Source: Bradyrhizobium sp. NAS96.2
Lineage (GTDB): Bacteria > Pseudomonadota > Alphaproteobacteria > Rhizobiales > Xanthobacteraceae
Reading direction: 5' to 3'
Assembly: GCF_001908235.1 (NCBI RefSeq)
Contig: NZ_LGHK01000043.1
Span: 1-64,000, forward strand
Length of the DNA: 64,000 bases
Shown: positions 15,730 through 25,361 of the stretch, piece after piece
How positions within the stretch are numbered: position 1 is the first letter of the stretch
How the letters are laid out: every line of letters begins with the position of its first letter
Translations under genes and position numbers: made by a program
The notes under the pieces: model-generated
What the model saw: only the letters and a program-made list of their open reading frames with translations
Told to the model about the DNA's origin: nothing
Database searches by the model: none

Positions 15730-17174
15730 CGCGCCAGCGCGAGCAGGCCGTCGACATCAAGATGGGCTTCGATGTGCTCGGCAAGCGCATCGAGCGCGCT
15801 TTCGACCCTGGCGCCGTAAGGCTGATCCGCCGCAGGGATGTCGAGCTGCGCAAGGAACGCCTTACGAAATTCGTCTGAGGTGAACAGGCCGTGCAGATAG
15901 CTGCCGTGAACGCGTCCGTCACGCGACCTGGCGCCTTCCGGCGAGCCGTCAAGCATTGAAAACGGCCGCACGCGATCCGGGCCTTCGGTGCGCCCGATGT
16001 GGATCTCATAGGCACTGATCGGCTGACCGGTCGCGGCATGCACCGCGCTGACGCGGGTCAGCGTCTTCTGCTCGGTCATGGTGGTGGTGACATCGAGCAG
16101 CCCGAGGCCGCGCGTCTCGCCGGCAGCGCCCTCAATCCCATCGGGATCGGCGACGCGCTGCCCGAGCATCTGGTATCCGCCGCACAAGCCGAGGACATAG
16201 CCGCCGCGGCGATGATGCGCCAGGAGATCGATGTCCCAGCCTTGCGCGCGCAGGAAGGCGAGGTCGCCGCGGGTCGATTTCGAGCCGGGCAGGATGACGA
16301 GCCTGGCATCACCGGGGATGGCTTCGCCCGGACGCACCATCACCAGATCGACGCCGGGCTCGAGCTTGAGCGGATCGAGATCGTCGAAATTGGCGATCCG
16401 CGATAGCGCCAGAAACGCGATCTTGCACTGGCCGGGCTTGCGCGTCTCGCCGAGCCCGAGCGCATCTTCCGCAGGTAATTCGCCCGCGCGGGCGAACCAC
16501 GGCAGGACACCGAAGCCGCGCCAGGCGGTGCGGTCCTCGATCAGGTGGTAGCCGTCGTCGAACAGTGAGGGATCGCCGCGGAATTTGTTGATGACGAAAC
16601 CCTGGATCATCGCGGCATCGTCGGGATCGATCACGGTCTTGATGCCGACGAGCTGCGCGATCACGCCGCCGCGGTCGATGTCGCCGACCAGCACCACGGG
16701 CACGTCGGCCCGGCGCGCAAAGCCCATATTGGCGATGTCGGACGTGCGTAAGTTGACCTCGGCCGGGCTGCCGGCGCCTTCGACCAGCACCAGGTCGGCG
16801 CGTTCTTTCAGCCGCGCAAAGCTCTCCAGCACCGCGCCCATCAGCTGTGGCTTCATGCCGGCATATTCCCGCGCGCGGGCGGTCGCGATGCGCCTGCCGT
16901 GCACGATGATCTGGGCGCCGACATCGGTTTCGGGCTTCAGCAGCACCGGGTTCATGTCGGTATGCGGCTCGACGCCGGCGGCGAGCGCCTGCAACGCCTG
17001 CGCGCGCCCGATCTCGCCGCCATCGACGGTCACGGCCGCATTGTTCGACATGTTCTGCGGCTTGAACGGCAGCACGCGCAGGCCGCGCCGCGTGGCGGCG
17101 CGCGCAAGCCCCGCGACGATGAGCGACTTGCCCACGTCCGAGCCGGCTCCCTGGATCATCAATGCGCGCGCCAT
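15726..17174 (-). CDS. cobQ: cobyric acid synthase
   Basis: Glutamine- and ATP-dependent amidotransferase that amidates positions b, d, e and g of adenosylcobyrinic a,c-diamide. The dethiobiotin-synthetase-like N-domain begins with a P-loop variant (GAGSDVGKS, residues 9-17). The class I glutaminase-like domain contains [10 protein letters not shown] with its nucleophilic cysteine and ends with HGSYLHGLF. Length 482 is typical. It follows cobO by 11 bases on the same strand, forming a leftward pair opposite the riboswitch-controlled operon. Confidence 0.95.
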   Translation of the reverse strand: MARALMIQGAGSDVGKSLIVAGLARAATRRGLRVLPFKPQNMSNNAAVTVDGGEIGRAQALQALAAGVEPHTDMNPVLLKPETDVGAQIIVHGRRIATARAREYAGMKPQLMGAVLESFARLKERADLVLVEGAGSPAEVNLRTSDIANMGFARRADVPVVLVGDIDRGGVIAQLVGIKTVIDPDDAAMIQGFVINKFRGDPSLFDDGYHLIEDRTAWRGFGVLPWFARAGELPAEDALGLGETRKPGQCKIAFLALSRIANFDDLDPLKLEPGVDLVMVRPGEAIPGDARLVILPGSKSTRGDLAFLRAQGWDIDLLAHHRRGGYVLGLCGGYQMLGQRVADPDGIEGAAGETRGLGLLDVTTTMTEQKTLTRVSAVHAATGQPISAYEIHIGRTEGPDRVRPFSMLDGSPEGARSRDGRVHGSYLHGLFTSDEFRKAFLAQLDIPAADQPYGARVESALDALAEHIEAHLDVDGLLALAR

Positions 17175-17185
17175 GGCGATGTCTG

Positions 17186-17839
17186 TCAGAATTCGACGCC
17201 CGGCTGCGCCTTGATGCCGGAGCGGAACGGATGCTTCACCAATGTCATCTCGGTGACGAGGTCGGCGATCTCGATCAGCTCCTCCTTGGCGTTGCGACCG
17301 GTGAGCACGACATGCGTCATCGGCGGCTTGGACGTCGTCAGGAATTCCACCACGTCGGCGACCGCGAGATAGTCGTAGCGCAGTGCGATGTTGATCTCGT
17401 CGAGCACCACCATGCGCAGGCTCGGGTCTGCGATCAGCTGTTTGGCCTTTTCCCAGCCGGCCTGGGCCGCCGCGATGTCGCGGGCGCGATCCTGCGTTTC
17501 CCAGGTAAAGCCTTCACCCATCGCGTGGAATTGGCAGAGCTCGCCGAAATGCCCGGTGAGCAGGCGGCGTTCGCCGGTATCCCAGGCCCCCTTGATGAAC
17601 TGCACGACGGCGCAGGGAAAGCCGTGCGCCACGCAGCGGACGATCATGCCGAAGGCGGAGGACGATTTTCCTTTGCCGGCGCCGGTATGAACGATGATCA
17701 GACCCTTTTCGCCGCTCTTGGTCGCCATGATGCGATCCCGGGCGGCCTTCTTCTTCGCCATCTTGTCAGCATGGCGCGCGTCCAGCGATGGGTCGGCGCC
17801 GACGGGGCCGTCCTCAGCGTCGTTTCCATCAGAAATCAT
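17186..17839 (-). CDS. cobO: cob(I)yrinic acid a,c-diamide adenosyltransferase
   Basis: ATP:corrinoid adenosyltransferase of the CobA/CobO/BtuR family; it adds the 5'-deoxyadenosyl upper ligand to reduced corrinoids. The P-loop is [12 protein letters not shown], with [14 protein letters not shown] and [15 protein letters not shown] further on. I placed the start at the ATG at 17839, which has AAGGAA upstream and gives the family length (217 residues); longer in-frame starts would run through the riboswitch on the other strand. It is followed by cobQ. Confidence 0.94.
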   Translation of the reverse strand: MISDGNDAEDGPVGADPSLDARHADKMAKKKAARDRIMATKSGEKGLIIVHTGAGKGKSSSAFGMIVRCVAHGFPCAVVQFIKGAWDTGERRLLTGHFGELCQFHAMGEGFTWETQDRARDIAAAQAGWEKAKQLIADPSLRMVVLDEINIALRYDYLAVADVVEFLTTSKPPMTHVVLTGRNAKEELIEIADLVTEMTLVKHPFRSGIKAQPGVEF

Positions 17840-17888
17840 CGCGTTCCTTCGGCTTGACAAGTGCGAGGCTTGGACGAATGGTGGGCCC

Positions 17889-18078
17889 GCGTTGGTTCCT
17901 GTCCTACGACAGGCGAACAGGGAATGCGATAGGGCTGAGACCGCAAGGTCGGCCCGAAACGCAGCCGCCCCCGCGACCGTGACCGGAGAGATGCCCAAGC
18001 CACTGATTCCGTAAGGAGTCGGGAAGGTGGGCATCAAAGGAAAAATCCTACTCCGCAAGCCGGGAGACCTGCCAACGC
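17889..18078 (+). ncRNA. cobalamin riboswitch
   Basis: Leader of the rightward cob operon. The closing helix P1 is GCGTTGG (17889-17895) with CCAACGC (18072-18078). Conserved elements in order: GAACAGGGAA followed by TGCGA, the CCCCCGCGACCGTGA segment, GCCACTG near 18000, and the B12 box GCAAGCCGGGAGACCTGCC at 18055-18073. When adenosylcobalamin binds, such leaders usually block translation or transcription of the genes behind them. A TTGACA at 17854 may be the -35 of its promoter; the -10 is not obvious. The target is the gene starting at 18185 and the long operon behind it. Confidence 0.93.
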
Positions 18079-18184
18079 AGCATGTTGTGAGACCGGCGGA
18101 CGGGGTGTTCCGCGACGGGGAACGAACCGCTGCAAGATCGGTTCGTGTGCCTCATCGCTTCCCGCTGTCAATCCAGGAAGGCCG

Positions 18185-18559
18185 ATGAGCGTTACCCTTC
18201 ATGTCTGTATCACCTGCCGCGCCGGCCAAACGCTGGCGGAAGGTGAAGTCGCGCCCGGTGCGCGCCTGCATGCCGCGCTCGTCGAGGCCGGTGTGCCCGA
18301 CGGCGTCAATCTGGTTCCGGTCGAATGCCTGTCGGCTTGCAGCCAAGGCTGCTCGGTCGCGCTCAGCGCGCCCGGCCGGTGGTCCTATGTCTATGGGCGC
18401 CTGTCCGAAGCCAATGCCGGGGATGTGATCGCCGGCGCCTCCGCTTACGCGGCGGCACCTGACGGCATCGTGCCGTGGCGCAGCCGCCCGGAGGTTTTCC
18501 GCAAGCAATCGCTTGCCCGCATTCCACCTCTTCCCGTCGTGCCGGAGGCCGCAGAATGA
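18185..18559 (+). CDS. DUF1636 metal-binding protein of the cobalamin operon
   Basis: Small protein of 124 residues of the DUF1636 family, which is regularly encoded next to cobW and cobN. Cysteines are arranged as in thioredoxin-fold ferredoxins (CITCRAG near residue 8; ECLSACSQGC near 57), suggesting an iron-sulphur or cobalt site. Function unproven; a role in cobalt delivery to CobW/CobN is inference. It is the first gene after the riboswitch, with AGGAAGG before the ATG, and its stop overlaps the cobW start (ATGA). Confidence 0.85.
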   Translation: MSVTLHVCITCRAGQTLAEGEVAPGARLHAALVEAGVPDGVNLVPVECLSACSQGCSVALSAPGRWSYVYGRLSEANAGDVIAGASAYAAAPDGIVPWRSRPEVFRKQSLARIPPLPVVPEAAE

Positions 18560-19590
18560 CCACACTCGCTAAGGTTCCGGTTACCGTCGTGACCGGCTTT
18601 CTCGGGTCCGGCAAGACGACGCTGATCCAGCACCTGATCCGCAATGCCAACGGCAAGAAGCTCGCGGTGCTGGTGAATGAATTCGGCAGCGAAGGTGTCG
18701 ACGGCGATATCCTGAAATCCTGCGCCGACGCCAATTGCCCAACCGAGAACATCGTCGAGCTCGCCAATGGCTGCATCTGCTGCACCGTCGCCGACGATTT
18801 CATCCCGGCGATGGAGCAGTTGCTCGCGCGCCCGGTGAAGCCCGATCACATCGTGATCGAGACCTCGGGGCTCGCGCTGCCGAAGCCGCTGCTCAAGGCG
18901 TTCGACTGGCCGGAGATCCGCTCGCGGATCACCGTCGATGGCGTGATCGCACTGGCTGATGCCGAGGCGGTTGCCGCCGGCCGCTTTGCTCCGGACCCGG
19001 CCGCGGTGGACGCGCAGCGTGCCGCGGACGACAATCTCGATCACGAGACGCCGCTGTCCGAAGTGTTCGAGGACCAGATCGCCTGTGCCGATATCGTGCT
19101 GCTGACCAAGGCCGATCTCGCCGGCGCGGAGGGAATCAAGGCGGCCAAGGAGGTGATCGCTGCGGAAATGCCGCGCGAGGTGCCGATGTTGCCCATCGTC
19201 GACGGCACCATCGATGCGCGCGTGATCCTGGGCCTCGGCGCCGCGGCAGAGGATGACCTCGCGGCGCGCCCGTCGCATCATGACGGCGAAGAGGAGCACG
19301 AGCACGACGACTTCAATTCGGTGGTGATCGATCTTCCGGAGATTGTCGACATCGATGCGCTGGTCGCCTCGATCAAGGGCCTGGCGCGCGAGCAGAACGT
19401 GCTGCGCGCCAAGGGCTACATCGCGGTCGAAGGCAAGCCGATGCGCTTGCTGGTGCAATCGGTCGGCGAGCGGGTGAGGCATCAGTTCGACATGCCCTGG
19501 GGCGCGCGGACGAGACAGTCGAAGCTCGTCGTGATCGGCGAGCACGGCGATATCGATGAAGCCGCCATCAGGGCACGGCTTGGTGTCTGA
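18556..19590 (+). CDS. cobW: cobalt chaperone GTPase CobW
   Basis: COG0523 GTPase thought to deliver Co2+ to the cobaltochelatase. The P-loop is GFLGSGKTT, the metal motif is GCICCTV (CxCC type), and a switch follows as IETSGLALPKP. A histidine-rich linker (SHHDGEEEHEHDD) precedes the C-terminal domain, a common metal-binding feature. I chose ATG 18556 (MTTLAKVPVTVVTG) because it overlaps the upstream stop by ATGA; a longer frame would bury the upstream gene. 344 residues. Overlaps the cobN start by one base. Confidence 0.93.
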   Translation: MTTLAKVPVTVVTGFLGSGKTTLIQHLIRNANGKKLAVLVNEFGSEGVDGDILKSCADANCPTENIVELANGCICCTVADDFIPAMEQLLARPVKPDHIVIETSGLALPKPLLKAFDWPEIRSRITVDGVIALADAEAVAAGRFAPDPAAVDAQRAADDNLDHETPLSEVFEDQIACADIVLLTKADLAGAEGIKAAKEVIAAEMPREVPMLPIVDGTIDARVILGLGAAAEDDLAARPSHHDGEEEHEHDDFNSVVIDLPEIVDIDALVASIKGLAREQNVLRAKGYIAVEGKPMRLLVQSVGERVRHQFDMPWGARTRQSKLVVIGEHGDIDEAAIRARLGV

Positions 19591-22500
19591 TGCACGTCAT
19601 CTTCCGCGAGAGCCGCGGCCTTGAGGAGACCGCGATACCAAGGGACCTCGGCCAGGATCCGGCCGATCTCGTGGTGCTGTCGTTTTCCGACAGTGATCTC
19701 GCGGCGTTCGCGACCGGCTGGCGGCGCGGCCGTGCTGCATTGCCGTCGCTGCGGCTCGCCAATCTCGCGGAGCTGCGCCATCCGCTGTCGGTCGACACCT
19801 ATATCGAGCGGACGCTGTCGCACGCGCGCGGCATCCTGATCCGGCTGATCGGCGGCGAACCCTATTGGTCCTACGGGCTTGCCGCAGTGCATCGGCTGGC
19901 GAAGGAGCGCGGCATCGCTCTGGTTGTGCTGCCGGCGGATGGCCGTGACGATCTGCGACTCGATGAGTTCTCGACCTTGCCGGTCTCGACGCTGCGCCGT
20001 CTGAAAGTGCTGTGCGACAAGGGCGGCCCCGTTGCCGCGCAGGCCGTGATCGCGCAACTGGCGCTGGCGTCCGGGCTCTATGCCGGGCCTGTGGTCGGCG
20101 AGATCGATCTTCCCGAGATCGGCGTCTACGATTCCCGGCGCGGTGCCGTCGCGGCGCTGCCGGCGCCGGATGGCCGGCCGCGGGCGCTGGTGACGTTCTA
20201 TCGTTCTTATCTCGCGGCCGGCGACACCGCGCCGGTCGATGCATTGATCGATGCGTTGCGTGAGAGGGGCTTTGATGCCCACGGTGTCTTCGTCACCTCG
20301 CTGAAGGCGGCAGGCGTTGCCGATTGGCTGCGCGTTCAGTTCGAGCAATGCCCGCCTGCCGTCATCGTCAACGCGACTGCGTTCTCCGCGGCCGGTGACG
20401 ACGGCACGACACCGTTCGATGCAGTGTCGTGTCCGGTTTTCCAGGTCGCGCTGTCCACGGCGCGGCGCGAGGATTGGGCGGAGTCGCTGCGCGGCCTGTC
20501 GCCCGGCGATCTCGCCATGCATGTGGTGTTGCCGGAAGTCGATGGCCGCCTGTTCACGGGCGTCGTGAGCTTCAAGTCGCCCGGCGAGCGCGATCCTGAT
20601 CTGCAATTCGCGCATCTTGCGCATCGGCCGGACGCCGAGCGCGTCGCGGCGATTGCCGCGCGCGTCGCCGCCTGGCACCGGCTTGCCGGCAAGCCGGCGC
20701 AAGACAAGCAGCTTGCGCTCGTGCTCTCGAACTATCCGGGGCGCCCGCACCAGATCGCGCATGCGGTCGGCCTCGATGCACTTGCTTCGGTCGAGGCGTT
20801 GCTGGCCGATCTTGCGGCCGCAGGATTTGACCTTGAGCCGGTGGCGTCGCTGGGCGATCTGCTCCTGCGCCGCAATCTGACATGGGGCGTCAGCGACTAC
20901 CGCGCGGCGATCACCAGTCTGCCGCAGCAGTTGCAGGACGACCTTGCGCGCGCCTGGGGTCCGCCGGAGGATGATCCTGATTGCCGCGACGGGGTATTCC
21001 ATTTCGTGGCGATCCGGTGCGGCAAGTCGGTGATCGCGGTCCAGCCGGAGCGCGGCGATGCCGGCCATCGCGATGCCGATTATCACGATCTCTCGCGTAC
21101 GCCGCGCCACGCTTATGTCGCGTTCTATCTGTGGCTCCGGCAGCAGGGCATCGACGCCGTCGTCCACATGGGCGCGCATGGAACGCTGGAATGGCTGCCC
21201 GGCAAGTCGGTTGCGCTGTCATCGGCGTGCTGGCCGGAAGCGCTGATCGGCGATCTGCCTGTCGTCTATCCCTTCATCGTCAACGATCCCGGCGAGGCCG
21301 CGCAGGCCAAGCGCCGGATCGGTGCCGTCACGATCGGCCATCTGCCGCCGCCGCTGGCGCAGGCAGCGGTGCCGGAAGGGTTGCGCCGGCTCGAGCGTTT
21401 GCTCGATGAATATTCGACTGCGGACGGTCTCGATCCGGCGCGGCGGCAGCGGCTGATTGCCGCGATCCGCGAGGAAGCGCGGATTGCCGGACTGGAGGAC
21501 GATCTCGGTCTCGCCGCGTCGGTCTCGGCGGCCGAGGCCATTCCGCAGATCGACCGCTTCGTCTGCGATCTCAAGGAAAGCCAGTTCGGCGACGGGCTGC
21601 ACGTCTTCGGACAGGGAGCCTGCGGCGATGCGGAGAAGGCAGCCTTGCGGGACGCACTCGCCGGCCGGCGTGTCGCGCCGGGGCCGTCGGGCTCGCCCTA
21701 TCGCGGGCGCAGCGACGTGCTGCCGACCGGGCGCAACCTGTTCGCGGTCGACCCGCGCGCGGTGCCGACGCCGTCGGCGCATGCGCAGGGCGTGAAGCTC
21801 GCCGAGGAGCTGTTGCGCCGTCATTTGCAGGATCATGGCGACTGGCCGAAAGGGCTGGTCGTGGATCTCTGGGGCTCGTCGACGATGCGCACCGCCGGCG
21901 AGGACTTTGCGATGGCCCTGCACCTCGCCGGCATCGCGCCGCGCTGGGATCACGGGTCGGGCCGGGTGTCGGGCTACGACATCATCGCGCCGGCGGAACT
22001 CGGCCGTCCCCGCATCGACGTGACGCTGCGTGTGTCGGGATTGTTCCGCGACGTCTTTACGGGGCTTGCGCAATTGTTCGAAGCTGCGACGGAGGCGCTG
22101 TCCGAACGCAGCGAGGAGGCGGACGAGAATCCCTATCGGCTGCGCATCGCGCGCGTGTTCGGTCCGCGCCCCGGGCATTATGGCGCCGGCATTGCCGCTG
22201 TCCCCGATGTCTTCACAGCGGAGGCGCGCGAGGCGGCTGGCGAAGCCTGGCTGTCGGCGTCATCCTGGGCTATCGCGGCCGACGGCGAGATCCGGCCGGA
22301 TCGCGCCGGCATCGAGGCCAGGCTCGCCGCGGCCGACAGCTTCGTCCATAGCCAGGACCTGCCGGAGACCGATCTGCTGCTGGCGGCGGACTACGCCGCG
22401 CATGAGGCGGGCATCGCCGCCGCGGCCCGCCGGCTCGGCACAAAGGCGCCGTCGCTCTATCACCTCGATGCGACGCGGCCGGATCAGCCGCATGCGCGAT

Positions 22501-22838
22501 CGCTGACGGAGGAGATCTCGCGCGTGGTGCGCGCGCGCGCCGCCAATCCGGCATGGATCGCGGGGATGATGCGCCACGGCTTCCGCGGCGCTGCCGAGAT
22601 CACGGCAACGCTGGAGCACATGGCAGCGTTCGCCCATCTTGCGGGTGCAGTACCCCCGCATCTGTTCGATCTCTATTACGACGCGACGCTCGGCAATGAT
22701 GAGGTTCGCGCTTTCATGGTGCGCGAGAATCCGGCGGCGCTGGCTGCGATCGAGACCTGCTTCACCCGGTTGCATGACGCCTCGCTCTGGCAAACGCGGC
22801 GCAACTCGATTGCGGCTGCGTTGCAGGAGGCCTCATGA
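19590..22838 (+). CDS. cobN: aerobic cobaltochelatase, large subunit CobN
   Basis: ATP-dependent insertion of Co2+ into hydrogenobyrinic acid a,c-diamide, with CobS and CobT (neither in this window). The BchH/ChlH-like fold is shown by GGEPYWSYGL in the N-terminal third, HMGAHGTLEWLPGKSVAL in the middle, and DLWGSSTMRTAGEDFAMAL. Length 1082 is shorter than the about 1275 residues of the Pseudomonas protein but starts and ends cleanly, with conserved blocks throughout, so it is probably intact. It is coupled to cobW (TGATG) and overlaps the cobG start by four bases. Confidence 0.94.
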   Translation: MHVIFRESRGLEETAIPRDLGQDPADLVVLSFSDSDLAAFATGWRRGRAALPSLRLANLAELRHPLSVDTYIERTLSHARGILIRLIGGEPYWSYGLAAVHRLAKERGIALVVLPADGRDDLRLDEFSTLPVSTLRRLKVLCDKGGPVAAQAVIAQLALASGLYAGPVVGEIDLPEIGVYDSRRGAVAALPAPDGRPRALVTFYRSYLAAGDTAPVDALIDALRERGFDAHGVFVTSLKAAGVADWLRVQFEQCPPAVIVNATAFSAAGDDGTTPFDAVSCPVFQVALSTARREDWAESLRGLSPGDLAMHVVLPEVDGRLFTGVVSFKSPGERDPDLQFAHLAHRPDAERVAAIAARVAAWHRLAGKPAQDKQLALVLSNYPGRPHQIAHAVGLDALASVEALLADLAAAGFDLEPVASLGDLLLRRNLTWGVSDYRAAITSLPQQLQDDLARAWGPPEDDPDCRDGVFHFVAIRCGKSVIAVQPERGDAGHRDADYHDLSRTPRHAYVAFYLWLRQQGIDAVVHMGAHGTLEWLPGKSVALSSACWPEALIGDLPVVYPFIVNDPGEAAQAKRRIGAVTIGHLPPPLAQAAVPEGLRRLERLLDEYSTADGLDPARRQRLIAAIREEARIAGLEDDLGLAASVSAAEAIPQIDRFVCDLKESQFGDGLHVFGQGACGDAEKAALRDALAGRRVAPGPSGSPYRGRSDVLPTGRNLFAVDPRAVPTPSAHAQGVKLAEELLRRHLQDHGDWPKGLVVDLWGSSTMRTAGEDFAMALHLAGIAPRWDHGSGRVSGYDIIAPAELGRPRIDVTLRVSGLFRDVFTGLAQLFEAATEALSERSEEADENPYRLRIARVFGPRPGHYGAGIAAVPDVFTAEAREAAGEAWLSASSWAIAADGEIRPDRAGIEARLAAADSFVHSQDLPETDLLLAADYAAHEAGIAAAARRLGTKAPSLYHLDATRPDQPHARSLTEEISRVVRARAANPAWIAGMMRHGFRGAAEITATLEHMAAFAHLAGAVPPHLFDLYYDATLGNDEVRAFMVRENPAALAAIETCFTRLHDASLWQTRRNSIAAALQEAS

Positions 22839-23998
22839 GCGCGGTGGCGATCAAGGGCTGGTGTCCCGGCGCGCTGCGGCCGATGCAGTCGGGCGACGGC
22901 CTTGTGGTGCGCGTTCGCCCGCGCGGCGGTCGGCTGGACGCGATGCAGGCGGCAGGAATAGCTGATCTCGCCGCGCGACACGGCAACGGCCTGATCGATC
23001 TGACCAGCCGCGCCAATCTCCAGATCCGCGGCGTCAGCGAAGACGGTTATCCGGCCTTGATCGAGGGGCTCGCCGAACTCGGATTACTGGACACAGATTC
23101 GGAAACCGAGGCGCAGCGCAACATTCTGGTGACGCCTTTCTGGACCGCCGCTGACGATACGCGCCCGCTTGCGGCCGAGCTAGAACAAGCGCTCGCCGGT
23201 GCTTCGCTCGATCTTCCAACCAAGTTCGGTTTCGCGATCGATGATGGCCACCAGCGGGTACTGGCCGGCGCGTCTGCGGATATCAGGATCGAACGCGATC
23301 GCAACCGAGGACTGCTGGTGCGTGCCGATGGCGCACAATTCGGGCTTTCTGTTACGCGGAGCGGGGCCGTGCAGGTTGCGCTGGCGCTGGCCGAATGGTT
23401 CATTGCCTCGGGCGGAGCCAGGGGTGAGAAGCGACGAATGGCGGCGCATCTGACCGCCGGTGCGAGCCTTCCCGAGTCGCTTCGGGGCGACGCTGAGCCC
23501 GTGGCTCGATCAGCAAACCCTGTACCCGGCCTCACTCCGACCGGTGCAATGGTTGGCGTTGCCTTCGGGCAGATGCCGCACCACACGCTCGGCCGTCTCG
23601 CCATGTGCGCGCAGGCGCTTCGCATGACGCCGTGGCGGATGATGTTGGCGGAGGGGATGCGCGAGATGCCCCGCGGCGTGGACCTCGTTAGTGATCCAGA
23701 TGACCCGGCGCTCCGTGTGATCGCCTGCAGCGGCGCACCGCGCTGCCGCGATGCGTATGCGGATACGCGTGCGTTAGCCTCGGCGCTCGCACGGCATATC
23801 CCACCCGATGCCCGGCTTCACGTCTCCGGCTGCGCCAAGGGCTGCGCCCATTCCGGCGCTGCCGATGTCACCCTCGTTGCGTCACGCGAAGGCTTTGACC
23901 TCATCCGCCGCGGTACGACGCGGGATACGCCGGTCATGCGGGGACTGACCGGTTCGGACCTCGTTGCAAATCCTTCGCTGTTGTCGGGAGCTCATTGA
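22835..23998 (+). CDS. cobG: precorrin-3B synthase
   Basis: Nitrite/sulphite-reductase-like oxygenase that converts precorrin-3A to precorrin-3B, the oxygen-requiring ring-contraction step that marks the aerobic pathway. The iron-sulphur ligands are seen as ACSGAPRC and, about 40 residues later, GCAKGC, matching the CxnC...CxxxC pattern of the family. 387 residues. It overlaps cobN by ATGA and cobH by one base (TGATG). Confidence 0.93.
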   Translation: MSAVAIKGWCPGALRPMQSGDGLVVRVRPRGGRLDAMQAAGIADLAARHGNGLIDLTSRANLQIRGVSEDGYPALIEGLAELGLLDTDSETEAQRNILVTPFWTAADDTRPLAAELEQALAGASLDLPTKFGFAIDDGHQRVLAGASADIRIERDRNRGLLVRADGAQFGLSVTRSGAVQVALALAEWFIASGGARGEKRRMAAHLTAGASLPESLRGDAEPVARSANPVPGLTPTGAMVGVAFGQMPHHTLGRLAMCAQALRMTPWRMMLAEGMREMPRGVDLVSDPDDPALRVIACSGAPRCRDAYADTRALASALARHIPPDARLHVSGCAKGCAHSGAADVTLVASREGFDLIRRGTTRDTPVMRGLTGSDLVANPSLLSGAH

Positions 23999-24627
23999 TG
24001 CCGCACGTCTATGAGACCGACGGCGCGGCTATCTATCGCCAGTCCTTTGCCACGATCCGCTCCGAGGCCGACCTTGCTCGCTTCAATTCGGACGAGGAGC
24101 CGGTGGTGGTGCGCATGATCCATGCCGCGGGCATGGTGGGCTTGGAAGCCCATATTCGCTTCACGCCTGGCATGGCCGCACGCGCGCGAGCAGCCTTACA
24201 GGAGGGCGCGCCGATCCTCTGCGACGCGCGCATGGTGTCCGAGGGAATTACGCGCGCCCGGCTGCCGGCTCGCAACGAAATCATCTGCACGCTCGGAGAC
24301 GCCAAGATTCCTGCGCTCGCGCAATCGATGCGCAACACGCGCTCGGCCGCTGCGCTGGAGCTGTGGCGGCCGCATCTGGCCGGGGCGATCGTCGCGATCG
24401 GCAACGCGCCGACGGCGCTGTTTCATCTGCTCAACATGCTGGAGGATGCCGATTGCCCAAGGCCGGCGGCGATCATCGGCTGTCCGGTCGGCTTTGTCGG
24501 CGCGGCCGAGTCCAAGGCGGCATTGATGGCTGAGCCGCCCGTGCCGGCGCTGACGGTCGAGGGACGTCTCGGCGGCTCGGCGATCACCGTTGCCGCCGTC
24601 AATGCGCTGGCGAGCTGGAGCGAATAG
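23998..24627 (+). CDS. cobH: precorrin-8X methylmutase
   Basis: Moves the C11 methyl to C12, turning precorrin-8X into hydrogenobyrinic acid. The catalytic-site region is visible as RMIHAAGMVG, followed by DARMVSEGI and GNAPTALFHLL with IGCPVGFVGAAESK. I chose ATG 23998, which overlaps the cobG stop (TGATG), rather than the TTG one codon earlier. 209 residues, normal for the family. Confidence 0.95.
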   Translation: MPHVYETDGAAIYRQSFATIRSEADLARFNSDEEPVVVRMIHAAGMVGLEAHIRFTPGMAARARAALQEGAPILCDARMVSEGITRARLPARNEIICTLGDAKIPALAQSMRNTRSAAALELWRPHLAGAIVAIGNAPTALFHLLNMLEDADCPRPAAIIGCPVGFVGAAESKAALMAEPPVPALTVEGRLGGSAITVAAVNALASWSE

Positions 24628-24629
24628 CG

Positions 24630-25361
24630 ATGGGGCGCATCATTTGCTGCGGGCTTGGCCCTGGCGATCCGGACCTGATGAGCGTGCGCGCCGACCGGAT
24701 CGTGCGCGCGGCGAAGCATGTCGCCCATTTCCGTAAGAAGGGGCAACTCGGGCAGGCGCGGCGCATCGTGGAAGGCCTGCTAGCCGCTGACGTCAACGAA
24801 TATCCGATGGAGTACCCGGTCACCACGGAGATTGCGTTCGACAACCCCGAATACGCGCGGCTGCTGGCCGATTTTTACGATGCATGGGCCGAGCGGCTGA
24901 CCCGTCTTGCGCGCGAGATCGACGTCGTCGTGCTTTGCGAAGGCGATCCCTATTTTTATGGCTCGTTCATGCATCTGCATGCGCGCCTGCAGGGGCGTGT
25001 CGAGATCGAGGTGATCGCCGGCATTCCCGGCATGGTCGGTTGCTGGAATGCGGTCGGCCGGCCGATCGCGCTCGCTGACGATGTGACTACCGTTCTGATG
25101 GGCACGCTGCCGGAGGCAGAGCTCGCGCAGCGGGTGCGCAGTTCCGATGCGCTGGTCGTGATGAAGACCGGCCGCAATCTTCCGAAGATCTGCCGCGCGC
25201 TCGCTGCCGCGGGCCGTCTCGACGATGCGTGGCTCGTCGAGCGCGGCACCATGCCGGATCAGCGGGTCATCAGGCTCGCTGATATCGCCGAGGCCGACTG
25301 TCCGTATTTTGCGATCGTGCTGGTGCACGGGCAGGGGCGGCGCCGGGAGGCGGCGCCATGA
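24630..25361 (+). CDS. cobI: precorrin-2 C20-methyltransferase
   Basis: SAM-dependent methyltransferase that makes precorrin-3A. Family motifs are GLGPGDPDLMSVRADRI at the N-terminus, LCEGDPYFYGSFMHL, and VIAGIPGMVGCWNAVGRPIA. 243 residues, typical. It follows cobH by two bases and overlaps cobJ by four (ATGA). Confidence 0.95.
   Translation: MGRIICCGLGPGDPDLMSVRADRIVRAAKHVAHFRKKGQLGQARRIVEGLLAADVNEYPMEYPVTTEIAFDNPEYARLLADFYDAWAERLTRLAREIDVVVLCEGDPYFYGSFMHLHARLQGRVEIEVIAGIPGMVGCWNAVGRPIALADDVTTVLMGTLPEAELAQRVRSSDALVVMKTGRNLPKICRALAAAGRLDDAWLVERGTMPDQRVIRLADIAEADCPYFAIVLVHGQGRRREAAP

Noticed and set aside
17840..18058. Extended N-terminus of cobO
   Set aside because: It would run through the cobalamin riboswitch on the other strand; the ATG at 17839 has a good ribosome binding site and gives the family length.
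19590..22838. cobN as a truncated gene because it is shorter than the Pseudomonas protein
   Set aside because: Start and stop are coupled to both neighbours and conserved blocks are spread over the whole length, so a naturally shorter form is more likely.
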